From NCBI GenBank assembly GCA_030592025.1, contig JAUUZX010000158.1, positions 1 through 5,347 on the forward strand: a DNA stretch of 5,347 nucleotides. Reading direction: 5' to 3'. Position numbers and translations under genes: made by a program. The DNA is from a bacterium (lineage in GTDB: Bacteria; Krumholzibacteriota; Krumholzibacteria; LZORAL124-64-63). The notes beneath the pieces were generated by a model. It was not told where the DNA came from. It saw only the letters and a list, made by a program, of their open reading frames with translations, and did no database searches. The stretch's first letter is position 1; each line of letters starts with the position of its first letter. Below, in pieces: positions 1 to 5,347 of this stretch.

Positions 1-726
1 ATCTGGAGCGGGGTGAGCGACCGGACGAAGGTGCTCTTCCTCAGCCACATCACCGCGCCCTCGGGAGTCGTGATGCCCATCGAACCCCTCATCGCCAAGG
101 CCCGCGAACGGGGCATCCTGACCATCATCGACGGCGCCCACGTGCCCGGCCAACTCGACCTCGACCTGCACGCCCTGGGCTGCGACGTCTACAGCGGCAA
201 CTGCCACAAGTGGCTCATGGCCCCCAAGGGAGCGGCGCTGCTTTACGTCCGCGAGGAACGGCAATCCATGGTCGAGCCCCTGGTGGTGAGTTGGGGGTGG
301 GAGACGAACAAGCCCGGCCCCAGCCGCTTCGTGGACGAGCAGGAATGGACCGGGACGCGGGACCCGTCGGCCTACCTGGCGGTGCCGGCGGCCATCGACT
401 TCTTCGAGGCCCACGACTGGCCGGCCGTGCGGGTGCGGTGCCGGGAGTTGCTGCTGGAGGCCCGGGCACAGCTGCTCGAAGTGATAGGCCTGCCGCCGCT
501 GTGCCCGCCGGATCCCTGGTTGGCGCAGATGTGCGCGCTGCCGCTGCCCGCGGGGACGGACGGCAAGAAGCTGGGGCTCGCGCTGCGGGAGAAGCACCAG
601 GTGGAGATCCCCGTCACCGAGTTCGCAGGCCGGGTGTGGTTGCGGGTGTCGATCCAGGGGTACAACACGGTTCAGGATGTGGACCGGTTGGTGGAGGTGG
701 TGGGGAAGGAACTGGCCGCGCGGTAG
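1..726 (+). CDS. PLP-dependent class V aminotransferase, isopenicillin N epimerase-like (5' partial)
   Basis: The reading frame is open from the first base (Ile-Trp-Ser-Gly before the GTG at 13), so the gene starts outside the window and the GTG is internal. What remains is the second part of the large domain and the C-terminal small domain of a fold-type I PLP enzyme. Counting from the codon at 13, the motif DGAH (Asp40, His43) supplies the Asp expected to pair with the pyridine nitrogen of PLP. GNCHKW contains Lys66 (bases 208-210), the expected Schiff-base lysine. The downstream blocks EWTGTRDPSAYL and VSIQGYNTVQDVDRL match the CefD/isopenicillin N epimerase-like branch better than IscS/SufS cysteine desulfurases. 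Members racemise or cleave amino-acid substrates (EgtE-like C-S lyases are close relatives), so the substrate cannot be assigned. The protein is probably cytosolic. It ends 13 bp from the convergent DUF2339 gene. Family assignment is firm; the exact reaction is not. Confidence 0.9.
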   Translation: MWSGVSDRTKVLFLSHITAPSGVVMPIEPLIAKARERGILTIIDGAHVPGQLDLDLHALGCDVYSGNCHKWLMAPKGAALLYVREERQSMVEPLVVSWGWETNKPGPSRFVDEQEWTGTRDPSAYLAVPAAIDFFEAHDWPAVRVRCRELLLEARAQLLEVIGLPPLCPPDPWLAQMCALPLPAGTDGKKLGLALREKHQVEIPVTEFAGRVWLRVSIQGYNTVQDVDRLVEVVGKELAAR

Positions 727-739
727 GCGTGGCGTCGCC

Positions 740-2920
740 TCACTTACCCCGCTTCTCCCTCTGATACAGCAAGGAGACCACCAGCAACAACACACCGACC
801 CCCACGAACGAGACGATGCGGTACCCCTCGGACAGGGCGCGCATGTCCACGGCGAAGATCTTCACCACCACCAGCCCCAGCAGGGCCATGCCGGCCAGAC
901 GCACGGCCCGGACACCCAGCCCGAATCCGCCCCAGATGAGCACCCCGCCGTACAGGGTCCAGAAGATGGAGAGGGTCACCAGCGCCGCGCCGTCGGTGAA
1001 GATGTCGCCGCCATGGCCGGCGTGGAATGCGGCGAGGATTTCGAGGGACGTCACCATGAGGCCGAGGCCCAGCGCGGCGACCAGCAGGGGCGTGCCCAGG
1101 CGGCGTTCCCAGGTTGTGGTGCGCGTTCCGTCGGTCAGGTAGGTGTGGGCCATCCAGGCCAGAACGACGATGGTCGCGGCGCCCGCCAGGAAGCCGGCGT
1201 TCAGGAAAACCTGCCAGGTCGACGTCGCCGAGACGGCATGGATCACCTGAATGACAAAAGTCCCCACCGCCGCGCAGGCCAGTGACGCGAGGGCGAACCC
1301 GCGCAACCACGGTCGTGCGCGCCACAGGCCCAGCGCCAGGGCGACGGCGGCGTACACCGCCCACACCAGCGGCACCGTGACCAGGGGCAGCTGCGAGCCG
1401 GAGTGGATGGCCATCCAGCGGATGGCCTCGGTGGTCAGCACCCACCAGGCGGTGAACGCGGCCACGGGCTCGACGAAGCGGTTGGCGATCCGCTCCCATT
1501 TTGCGCCGGTTGCGCCTGTGCGTCGCTGGATCCAGGCCGCGCCCAGCAGCGCGACGATGACCGCTGCGTCGGCCAGGAACGTGAGGTTGAACACGGGTAC
1601 GTAACTCGCCGGTGTGTCTGCCAGGGCGGCCGTATCCGCCAGCACGACCCGCACCGCCGCGAACAGTAGACCTGCCAGGGCGGCCAACCGGTGGTGGGGG
1701 TCGCGCAGCCGCCAACCCATCACCAGCAGCAGCATGCCCACCAGGGCCCAGGCCAGGCTGATGCTGAAGTCGTCGAACTGCACGGGCACGGCGATGATGG
1801 CCAGGGCGGCCCCGGCGTAGAAGTTGGCGATCACCGCGGGGTCGTGGCGGCGACCGCGACCGCCGACGATGGAGGCGACGATGTAGACGGCGGCAATGAC
1901 GAACAGCACCGGGCCGCGCGCAGCGTCCAGGTCGTCCCCGAGAGCCGCGTAGACGACGGCGGCGTACCAGGCGCTGTTCACGGCCACCAACGCCGTGCGG
2001 GCCAAACCCCAGAAACCGGGACGCACCTGGCCGAACCAGGGCACGAGGCCGTACAGCACCCAGATGGCGGTGGTGGACAGCAACACCAGGGTCCGCCAGG
2101 CGGGGGCGTAATGGGGCCCCCACCAGCTGGCCACGAGCAGGGCCGTGCCCACGAACGAGCCGAGGGGCAGACCAGCCCAGCCACGTCGCCGACCCACCAG
2201 CACCGCGCCCAGGTTGACCCCGATCAGGTAGGGCAGCAGCGTCCACGCCGCGCCCTTGTCACCGGCCAGCACCAGGGGTGTGATCAGCGCGCCGGTGAGG
2301 GTCAGCCCGGCGATGGTCAGGGAGTTCTGGGCCAGCGCCATGAGCGCCCCCAGGAATGCCACCGCCAGCAGCGCCGGGAACACGACCTCCGCGCCGATGA
2401 GCTGGTGGAAACCGAACAGTCCGTAGGCCACCAGATACAGCAGCGCGATGCCGCCCCCCAGCAGGCCCAGGCCCAGGAAGCGGTGCGTGCCGCCCACGAT
2501 GCCGCGGCCGATGATCAGGAAGCCCAGTGCCACCGCCGTTGCGATCAGCACCTGGGGCAGTCCCGACAGGGAGGAGTACTCCAGGTCGATGGCCAGAAAG
2601 AAAGCGGTGCCCAGGAAGATGGCGACGATGCCCAGCCAGGTCAGCCACTGGCCGCCGATGATCTTCTCGAGGTCGACGGAACGGCGTGGTTTTGGCGGGC
2701 TCTTGGGAGGGGAGGGGGCCATCCGCAGGGCTGGGGTCCTGGCGGCGGGCTCGGCTGGAGGCGTCACCGTCTCCCTGGGTCCCGTTTCGGCGAGCTTCGC
2801 GCGGAGCGACGCCACCTCGCGCCGCAGTCGGCCCAGGTCGCTGCGGGTCACCAGCATCATGATGAAGGTGACGACGATCAGGGCGACCAGACCCATCACC
2901 AGGATGATGACGAATTCCAT
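740..2920 (-). CDS. DUF2339 domain-containing polytopic membrane protein
   Basis: This 726-residue protein has an N-terminal membrane segment (about 3-25), a short charged heptad-like stretch (28-45, likely coiled coil), a Pro/Ala-rich linker (about 47-80) and then the DUF2339 body to the end, with roughly 20 further hydrophobic segments. Family hallmarks are the entry block EKIIGGQWLTWLGI (85-98), the GGGIALLYLVAYGLF block (155-169), and the C-terminal KIFAVD (687-692) followed by a last helix and a basic YQREKRGK tail. The length is within the usual range for this family. The start is the ATG at 2920-2918, preceded by GGAGGG at 2930-2925. An in-frame TTG at 2956 would add 12 residues but has no comparable ribosome binding site. 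The molecular function of DUF2339 proteins is not known; the architecture suggests an inner-membrane protein with a cytosolic or periplasmic coiled-coil neck. It follows the CPBP gene by 73 bp on the same strand and is probably co-transcribed with it. Confidence 0.92.
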   Translation of the reverse strand: MEFVIILVMGLVALIVVTFIMMLVTRSDLGRLRREVASLRAKLAETGPRETVTPPAEPAARTPALRMAPSPPKSPPKPRRSVDLEKIIGGQWLTWLGIVAIFLGTAFFLAIDLEYSSLSGLPQVLIATAVALGFLIIGRGIVGGTHRFLGLGLLGGGIALLYLVAYGLFGFHQLIGAEVVFPALLAVAFLGALMALAQNSLTIAGLTLTGALITPLVLAGDKGAAWTLLPYLIGVNLGAVLVGRRRGWAGLPLGSFVGTALLVASWWGPHYAPAWRTLVLLSTTAIWVLYGLVPWFGQVRPGFWGLARTALVAVNSAWYAAVVYAALGDDLDAARGPVLFVIAAVYIVASIVGGRGRRHDPAVIANFYAGAALAIIAVPVQFDDFSISLAWALVGMLLLVMGWRLRDPHHRLAALAGLLFAAVRVVLADTAALADTPASYVPVFNLTFLADAAVIVALLGAAWIQRRTGATGAKWERIANRFVEPVAAFTAWWVLTTEAIRWMAIHSGSQLPLVTVPLVWAVYAAVALALGLWRARPWLRGFALASLACAAVGTFVIQVIHAVSATSTWQVFLNAGFLAGAATIVVLAWMAHTYLTDGTRTTTWERRLGTPLLVAALGLGLMVTSLEILAAFHAGHGGDIFTDGAALVTLSIFWTLYGGVLIWGGFGLGVRAVRLAGMALLGLVVVKIFAVDMRALSEGYRIVSFVGVGVLLLVVSLLYQREKRGK

Positions 2921-2924
2921 GATT

Positions 2925-2930
2925 CCCTCC
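2925..2930 (-). promoter_or_regulatory. Ribosome binding site of the DUF2339 gene
   Basis: On the minus strand GGAGGG is followed by AATC and then ATG (2920-2918). The site is a strong Shine-Dalgarno sequence at a slightly short spacing. It decides the start in favour of MEFVIIL over the upstream in-frame TTG at 2956. Confidence 0.75.
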
Positions 2931-2993
2931 CGACCACAGACATGGTTAGCACCCAAGGGCAGTGTAATGGGGACGTGGAGGAACTCCTACAGT

Positions 2994-3656
2994 TCAAATG
3001 AGCCCACGCCAACAGACGATCAGGTAGCCTAGCGTACCGCCGGCGTGGGACAGCGCCGCAGGCCATACGGATCCCCAGTGCGCACGGCTCCACGTCCAGA
3101 ACGCCCCCGCGCCCACCACCCCGACGAGCATCAGGGCCATGCCGCCCATGCCGGGGGCCAGGGCCCCGACGGTGAACACGTGGTACGACGCAAAGAGCAG
3201 CACCAGCACGGCGCCCGATCGCGGCCCGCGGAGCAGGCGATGCTGCAGCCAACCCCGCCAGTACAGTTCCTCGGCCGGCCCGTTGACCAGACCCATGAAG
3301 ACGAACAGCGCCCCCGGGGCGGCCGGATCCACGCCCCAACCGGACAGCACCCGGCGCAGCAGGGTGGCGTCGGGGAACAGGTCGGGCCTGAGGGCGAACG
3401 CGACCACGGGCGCGGCGGCCATCAGCATGCCCAGGAGGATGCCAGCACCCACACCGCGGCGCACCAGGCCCAACTGCCGCGCGTGGTCCCGCCAACCGAG
3501 ACCCGCGCGCTTGGCCAGCACCGCCGGCAGCATCAGGCACAGCCCCACGTGGTACGTAGCGAACACGATCGGCACGCTGTGCAGACCGGCCAGAATGGCG
3601 ATGACCAGCAGGGGGGCCAGGAGGGCCAGGAGCCACGTGCCTGCGTTTTTGGGCAT
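2994..3656 (-). CDS. CPBP family intramembrane glutamic endopeptidase (Rce1/Abi-like)
   Basis: From the ATG at 3656 this is a 220-residue, highly hydrophobic protein with about six to seven membrane segments. Motif 1 of the CPBP/Rce1-like family is present as EELYWR (Glu129, Glu130, Arg134), and motif 2 as FASYH (Phe155, His159). The third motif, usually H-x3-N or similar, reads SHAGGT (His204, Thr208), so His is kept but the Asn/Asp position is Thr. Family members cleave within the membrane: Rce1 processes prenylated proteins, and bacterial members are linked to bacteriocin maturation or immunity, or have unknown substrates. No prenylation gene or bacteriocin peptide is visible nearby, so the substrate is open. 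An in-frame ATG at 3695 would add 13 residues and one at 3671 would add 5. I prefer 3656 because GGAAGG lies 6 nt before it and the others lack a clear site. It is the likely first gene of a unit with DUF2339. Confidence 0.87.
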   Translation of the reverse strand: MPKNAGTWLLALLAPLLVIAILAGLHSVPIVFATYHVGLCLMLPAVLAKRAGLGWRDHARQLGLVRRGVGAGILLGMLMAAAPVVAFALRPDLFPDATLLRRVLSGWGVDPAAPGALFVFMGLVNGPAEELYWRGWLQHRLLRGPRSGAVLVLLFASYHVFTVGALAPGMGGMALMLVGVVGAGAFWTWSRAHWGSVWPAALSHAGGTLGYLIVCWRGLI

Positions 3657-3662
3657 GGCGGG

Positions 3663-3668
3663 CCTTCC
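3663..3668 (-). promoter_or_regulatory. Ribosome binding site selecting the CPBP protein start
   Basis: On the minus strand GGAAGG sits 6 nt before the ATG at 3656-3654. The alternative in-frame ATGs at 3695 and 3671 have no purine-rich site at a proper distance. The evidence is sequence only, and the match to the anti-Shine-Dalgarno is partial. Confidence 0.5.
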
Positions 3669-3725
3669 CATGGTGGACGTGGTCGCGGAGTCCATGACCC
3701 GCGCGATGCCCAGGGCGATTCGAGC

Positions 3726-3754
3726 AGTATGAGGGGGCTTGGGCCATCCGTAAA
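3726..3754 (-). promoter_or_regulatory. Candidate sigma70-type promoter for the CPBP-DUF2339 unit
   Basis: Reading the minus strand, TTTACG (3754-3749) and CATACT (3731-3726) are separated by 17 bp. Each matches the -35 or -10 consensus at four of six positions. Transcription would begin near 3719, giving a leader of about 60 nt to the preferred ATG at 3656 or about 24 nt to the ATG at 3695. Position and spacing are right, but two 4/6 matches also occur by chance and the host consensus is unknown. Confidence 0.33.
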
Positions 3755-3798
3755 CTGTGGGGTCCGGCAGGGGATCAGGGGTGTTGAGTCCGTGGGAA

Positions 3799-3842
3799 TT
3801 GCTGGACAGTTAAAAAGTTTCGATATTAAGCGCTGGTTTATT
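3799..3842 (+). promoter_or_regulatory. AT-rich upstream region, probable promoter zone of the DUF2202 gene
   Basis: This is the only clearly AT-rich stretch in a GC-rich window and lies 67 bp or more upstream of the DUF2202 start. On the plus strand TTGCTG (3799-3804) and GATATT (3822-3827) are 17 bp apart, but the boxes match the sigma70 consensus at only three and four positions, so no exact promoter is claimed. The rest of 3657-3908 holds no gene, convincing operator or stable hairpin that I can see. Confidence 0.3.
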
Positions 3843-3896
3843 CCGCCCCGACCGTTTGGTGGCTGAACACGATGATACGAACCCCCCGCCGTCTCG

Positions 3897-3902
3897 AAGG
3901 AG
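3897..3902 (+). promoter_or_regulatory. Ribosome binding site of the DUF2202 gene
   Basis: AAGGAG lies 6 nt before the ATG at 3909. It is a near-ideal Shine-Dalgarno sequence and fixes this start, which also begins a proper signal peptide. Confidence 0.8.
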
Positions 3903-3908
3903 AAGGAC

Positions 3909-4670
3909 ATGAAAGCTCTCCCTACCATCACGATGGTGCTCATCGCCACCATGACGATCACCGGTCTGGCCGAAGCCCGCGGCGGTCGCGGCAACGGGCA
4001 GGGCCGTGGGGCGGGACGCCAAGAAGGTTCGTGCCAAGCCAGCCTGGCCTCCCTGCCGGTCGAGGACCTGAGCGATTACGAGAAGGATTCCCTCGTGCTG
4101 ATGCGCGAGGATGAGAAACTGGCCCGGGATGTCTACCTGACCCTGGGCGAGACGTACGACCTGCGGGTCTTCACCAACATCCCGCAGTCCGAGCAGCGCC
4201 ACATGGACCAACTGGGCGAGTTGCTGACCCGTTACAATCTGGACGATCCCGTCGCTGGCCTGGGTCGCGGGGAGTTCGCCAGCCGTGAGATGCAGGACCT
4301 CTACGACAAGCTGGTGGCCGAGGGCAGCGAGAGTGAAGTGGCGGCCCTGATGGCCGGCGCCACCATCGAGGACCTGGACATCCACGACCTGGAGACGGCC
4401 CTGGCCGAGGGCGTCGACAACCAGGACATCACCCTGGTCTACCGCAACCTGGCCAAGGGTTCGCGGAACCACATGCGGGCTTTCACCACCCAGTTGAAGG
4501 CCCACAACGTGGACTACGAGGCCCAGTACATCGCCCAGACCGATCTCGACGCCATCGTGGATTCCGAATGGGAGCGCGGGCCGGCCGACGGTCAGGAGCG
4601 GGGTGGCCGAGGCCAGGGCAACGGCCGAGGCCAGGGCAAGGGGCGGGGCCGCGGACGGTCCGGCTGCTGA
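3909..4670 (+). CDS. Exported DUF2202 ferritin-like protein with Arg/Gly-rich tails
   Basis: The 253-residue product starts with a Sec-type signal peptide (Lys2, hydrophobic core about 6-20, likely cleavage after AEA at 21-23), so it should act in the periplasm or outside the cell. Residues 24-40 are Arg/Gly-rich. The DUF2202 ferritin-like core spans about 52-220: REDEKLARDVY (66-76), SEQRHMD (94-100), the TIEDLDIHDLE block (152-162) and GSRNHMRAF (184-192). By analogy with ferritin-like four-helix bundles, Glu67/Glu69, Glu95, His98, Glu154 and His188 are candidate metal ligands. This comes from motif pattern, not from a structure. The C-terminal tail (about 223-253) is again rich in Gly, Arg and Gln and contains a six-residue repeat encoded by a perfect DNA repeat. 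The only two cysteines are Cys42 and the last residue, Cys253. The family's function is not established; metal binding or oxidase activity is plausible. The gene appears monocistronic, with its own upstream region and a hairpin after the stop. Confidence 0.92.
   Translation: MKALPTITMVLIATMTITGLAEARGGRGNGQGRGAGRQEGSCQASLASLPVEDLSDYEKDSLVLMREDEKLARDVYLTLGETYDLRVFTNIPQSEQRHMDQLGELLTRYNLDDPVAGLGRGEFASREMQDLYDKLVAEGSESEVAALMAGATIEDLDIHDLETALAEGVDNQDITLVYRNLAKGSRNHMRAFTTQLKAHNVDYEAQYIAQTDLDAIVDSEWERGPADGQERGGRGQGNGRGQGKGRGRGRSGC
4605..4639 (+). repeat. Tandem 18-bp repeat encoding Gly-Arg-Gly-Gln-Gly-X
   Basis: The 17-base unit ggccgaggccagggcaa occurs at 4605-4621 and again, identical, at 4623-4639, giving a period of 18 bp or six codons in frame. 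It encodes GRGQGN then GRGQGK in the C-terminal tail of the DUF2202 protein. Identity at wobble positions points to recent slippage or duplication of the tail rather than only amino-acid selection. Confidence 0.85.
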
Positions 4671-4693
4671 TACCGTCGCTCTGATACGAACAG

Positions 4694-4723
4694 GGAAGGG
4701 GCGCTCCCATGGGCGCCCCTTCC
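4694..4723. terminator. GC-rich hairpin between convergent genes, probable bidirectional terminator
   Basis: Arms ggaaggggcgc (4694-4704) and gcgccccttcc (4713-4723) are perfectly complementary over 11 bp. In the plus-strand transcript the stem can extend by one U-G and one C-G pair to a four-base loop (CCAU). It starts 24 nt after the DUF2202 stop codon and 25 nt beyond the stop of the convergent symporter gene, the expected place for a shared terminator. Neither side has a true run of T (plus side: gtctctctccg), so termination may be imperfect or the hairpin may mainly stabilise the mRNA 3' ends. Confidence 0.65.
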
Positions 4724-4747
4724 GTCTCTCTCCGAAACAAGCTCCGC

Positions 4748-5347
4748 CTAGGCTTCGGCGCGCTTCTTCTGGGTCACCAACGAAACCACCACCAGCGTCA
4801 GGAAGCTCAGGGGGATCGAGATGATCCCCGGCTGCCCCAGCGGGTGCCAGGCGTCCGCCGCCGTCAGGCCGTAGGGCCCGGCGAACATGGCCGGACCGGT
4901 GAGGATGATCCCCAACGCCGCGACGATGCCCACACTGATGGAGGCGACGATGCCAGCGGCCGTGGTCTTCGGCCAGAACAGGAGCATGACGATGGCCGGC
5001 AGGTTGGCCGATGCCGCCACGGCGAAGGCCCAGCCCACCAGGAAGCTCACGTTCACGCCGCGGAACAGGATGCCCAGCACGATGGCGATGATTCCCACGG
5101 CGAAGGCCGCGACCTTGCCGGCCTTGACTTTCTCCTGTTCGCTCAGGTTCATGCCCCCGAAGCGGTCCATGAGGTCGTGGGCCACGGCGCCCGAGGCGGC
5201 CACGATCAGACCGGCCACCGTACCCAGCACCGTGGCAAACGCGATGGCCGAGATGATGGCAAAAAGCACGCCACCGAACGACATCGCCAACAGCGGCGCC
5301 GACATGTTGTTGTCCGCCGGGTTCACCGTACCGCTGGTGGCCGCGCC
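4748..5347 (-). CDS. ActP-like cation/acetate symporter, sodium:solute symporter family (5' partial)
   Basis: The frame is open to the right edge of the window, so only the last 199 residues are seen. A GTG at 5326 is internal, because the preceding codons (Gly-Ala-Ala-Thr-Ser-Gly-Thr) continue the family pattern. Recognisable blocks are the NPADNN loop, the helix FAIISAIAFATVLGTVAGL, SGAVAHDLMD at its end, KAGKVAAFAVGIIAIVLGI, and VGWAFAVAASANLPAI, all in the order found in ActP-type permeases of the SSS family. These are inner-membrane LeuT-fold carriers that couple uptake of acetate or related short organic acids to a cation gradient. About five membrane segments remain here, and the protein ends with a very short KKRAEA tail, shorter than the tail of E. 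coli ActP. The acetate substrate is inferred from similarity. An acs gene or a small DUF485 protein (YjcH type), which often sits next to actP, could lie outside the window. Confidence 0.9.
   Translation of the reverse strand, partial: GAATSGTVNPADNNMSAPLLAMSFGGVLFAIISAIAFATVLGTVAGLIVAASGAVAHDLMDRFGGMNLSEQEKVKAGKVAAFAVGIIAIVLGILFRGVNVSFLVGWAFAVAASANLPAIVMLLFWPKTTAAGIVASISVGIVAALGIILTGPAMFAGPYGLTAADAWHPLGQPGIISIPLSFLTLVVVSLVTQKKRAEA

Noticed and set aside
725..740. Small hairpin AGGCG/CGCCT with a six-base loop between the PLP and DUF2339 stops, as a terminator
   Set aside because: The stem is only 5 bp, overlaps both stop codons and has no T-run; such stems are frequent in GC-rich DNA.
744..2246. 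A second 500-codon minus-strand frame within DUF2339
   Set aside because: It is a shifted frame of the same gene, Arg/Pro/Gly-rich and without hydrophobic membrane segments or domain motifs.
2921..2956. Extended DUF2339 start at a TTG codon (2956)
   Set aside because: The added 12 residues are not membrane-like and no ribosome binding site precedes the TTG, whereas GGAGGG precedes the ATG at 2920.
1691..3001. Long plus-strand open frame (436 codons) opposite DUF2339, rich in Gln, His, Gly and Asp
   Set aside because: It is the antisense shadow of a GC-rich gene. It has low-complexity composition, no recognisable domain and no ribosome binding site, while the minus-strand frame is a clear DUF2339 protein.
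3045..3866. Plus-strand open frame over the CPBP gene and part of the spacer
   Set aside because: It is an Arg/Gln/His-rich antisense shadow without a domain. The opposite strand carries intact CPBP motifs.
3696..3908. Possible small bacteriocin or leader peptide gene next to the CPBP protein
   Set aside because: I found no short frame with a ribosome binding site, double-glycine leader or Cys-rich core in this spacer on either strand.
3810..4505. Minus-strand open frame (231 codons) opposite the DUF2202 gene
   Set aside because: It looks partly protein-like because of mirrored codon structure, but the plus strand has a signal peptide, a ribosome binding site and the DUF2202 motifs.
3873..4691. 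Ten-base direct repeat tgatacgaac on both sides of the DUF2202 gene (3873-3882 and 4682-4691), possible insertion or attachment scars
   Set aside because: About a dozen exact 10-base matches are expected by chance in a window this size, and there is no integrase, transposase or inverted terminal repeat.
1..5347. CRISPR array, tRNA/rRNA genes, IS elements or riboswitch
   Set aside because: No regularly spaced repeats, no tRNA-like cloverleaf, no transposase motifs and no recognisable aptamer core were seen; nearly all of the window is accounted for by the five genes.

Overview
This is a GC-rich, gene-dense bacterial window holding five protein genes, two of them cut by the window edges. I see no RNA gene, insertion sequence, CRISPR array or phage gene. 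The high GC, the strong third-position GC (which creates long spurious reading frames opposite the real genes) and the exported proteins fit a GC-rich bacterium, perhaps an environmental or uncultivated lineage. Nothing in the sequence fixes the phylum.

Layout: positions 1-726 (+) carry the C-terminal two thirds of a fold-type I PLP enzyme of the isopenicillin N epimerase / class V aminotransferase type. It converges, with only 13 bp between stop codons, on a large DUF2339 polytopic membrane protein (minus strand, start at 2920). Just upstream of DUF2339, also on the minus strand and 73 bp away, lies a CPBP (CAAX protease/bacteriocin-processing) family membrane protein (2994-3656). These two minus-strand genes probably form one transcription unit read from a candidate promoter near 3726-3754.

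Positions 3657-3908 are the largest non-coding stretch, a divergent control region with a conspicuous AT-rich patch at about 3810-3842. Reading away from it on the plus strand is a signal-peptide-bearing DUF2202 ferritin-like protein (3909-4670) with unusual Arg/Gly-rich tails on both sides of its helical core. A perfect GC-rich hairpin (4694-4723) follows it. The last gene is the C-terminal part of an ActP-type sodium:solute (acetate) symporter on the minus strand, which runs off the right edge.

Functional links are weak. The DUF2339/CPBP pair are both integral membrane proteins and may be co-transcribed, but neither has a substrate that can be read from sequence. The DUF2202 gene stands alone between convergent or divergent neighbours and is the most distinctive gene here. 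I found no convincing evidence of a new multi-gene system. The best leads are the tailed ferritin-like protein and the altered third motif of the CPBP protein.
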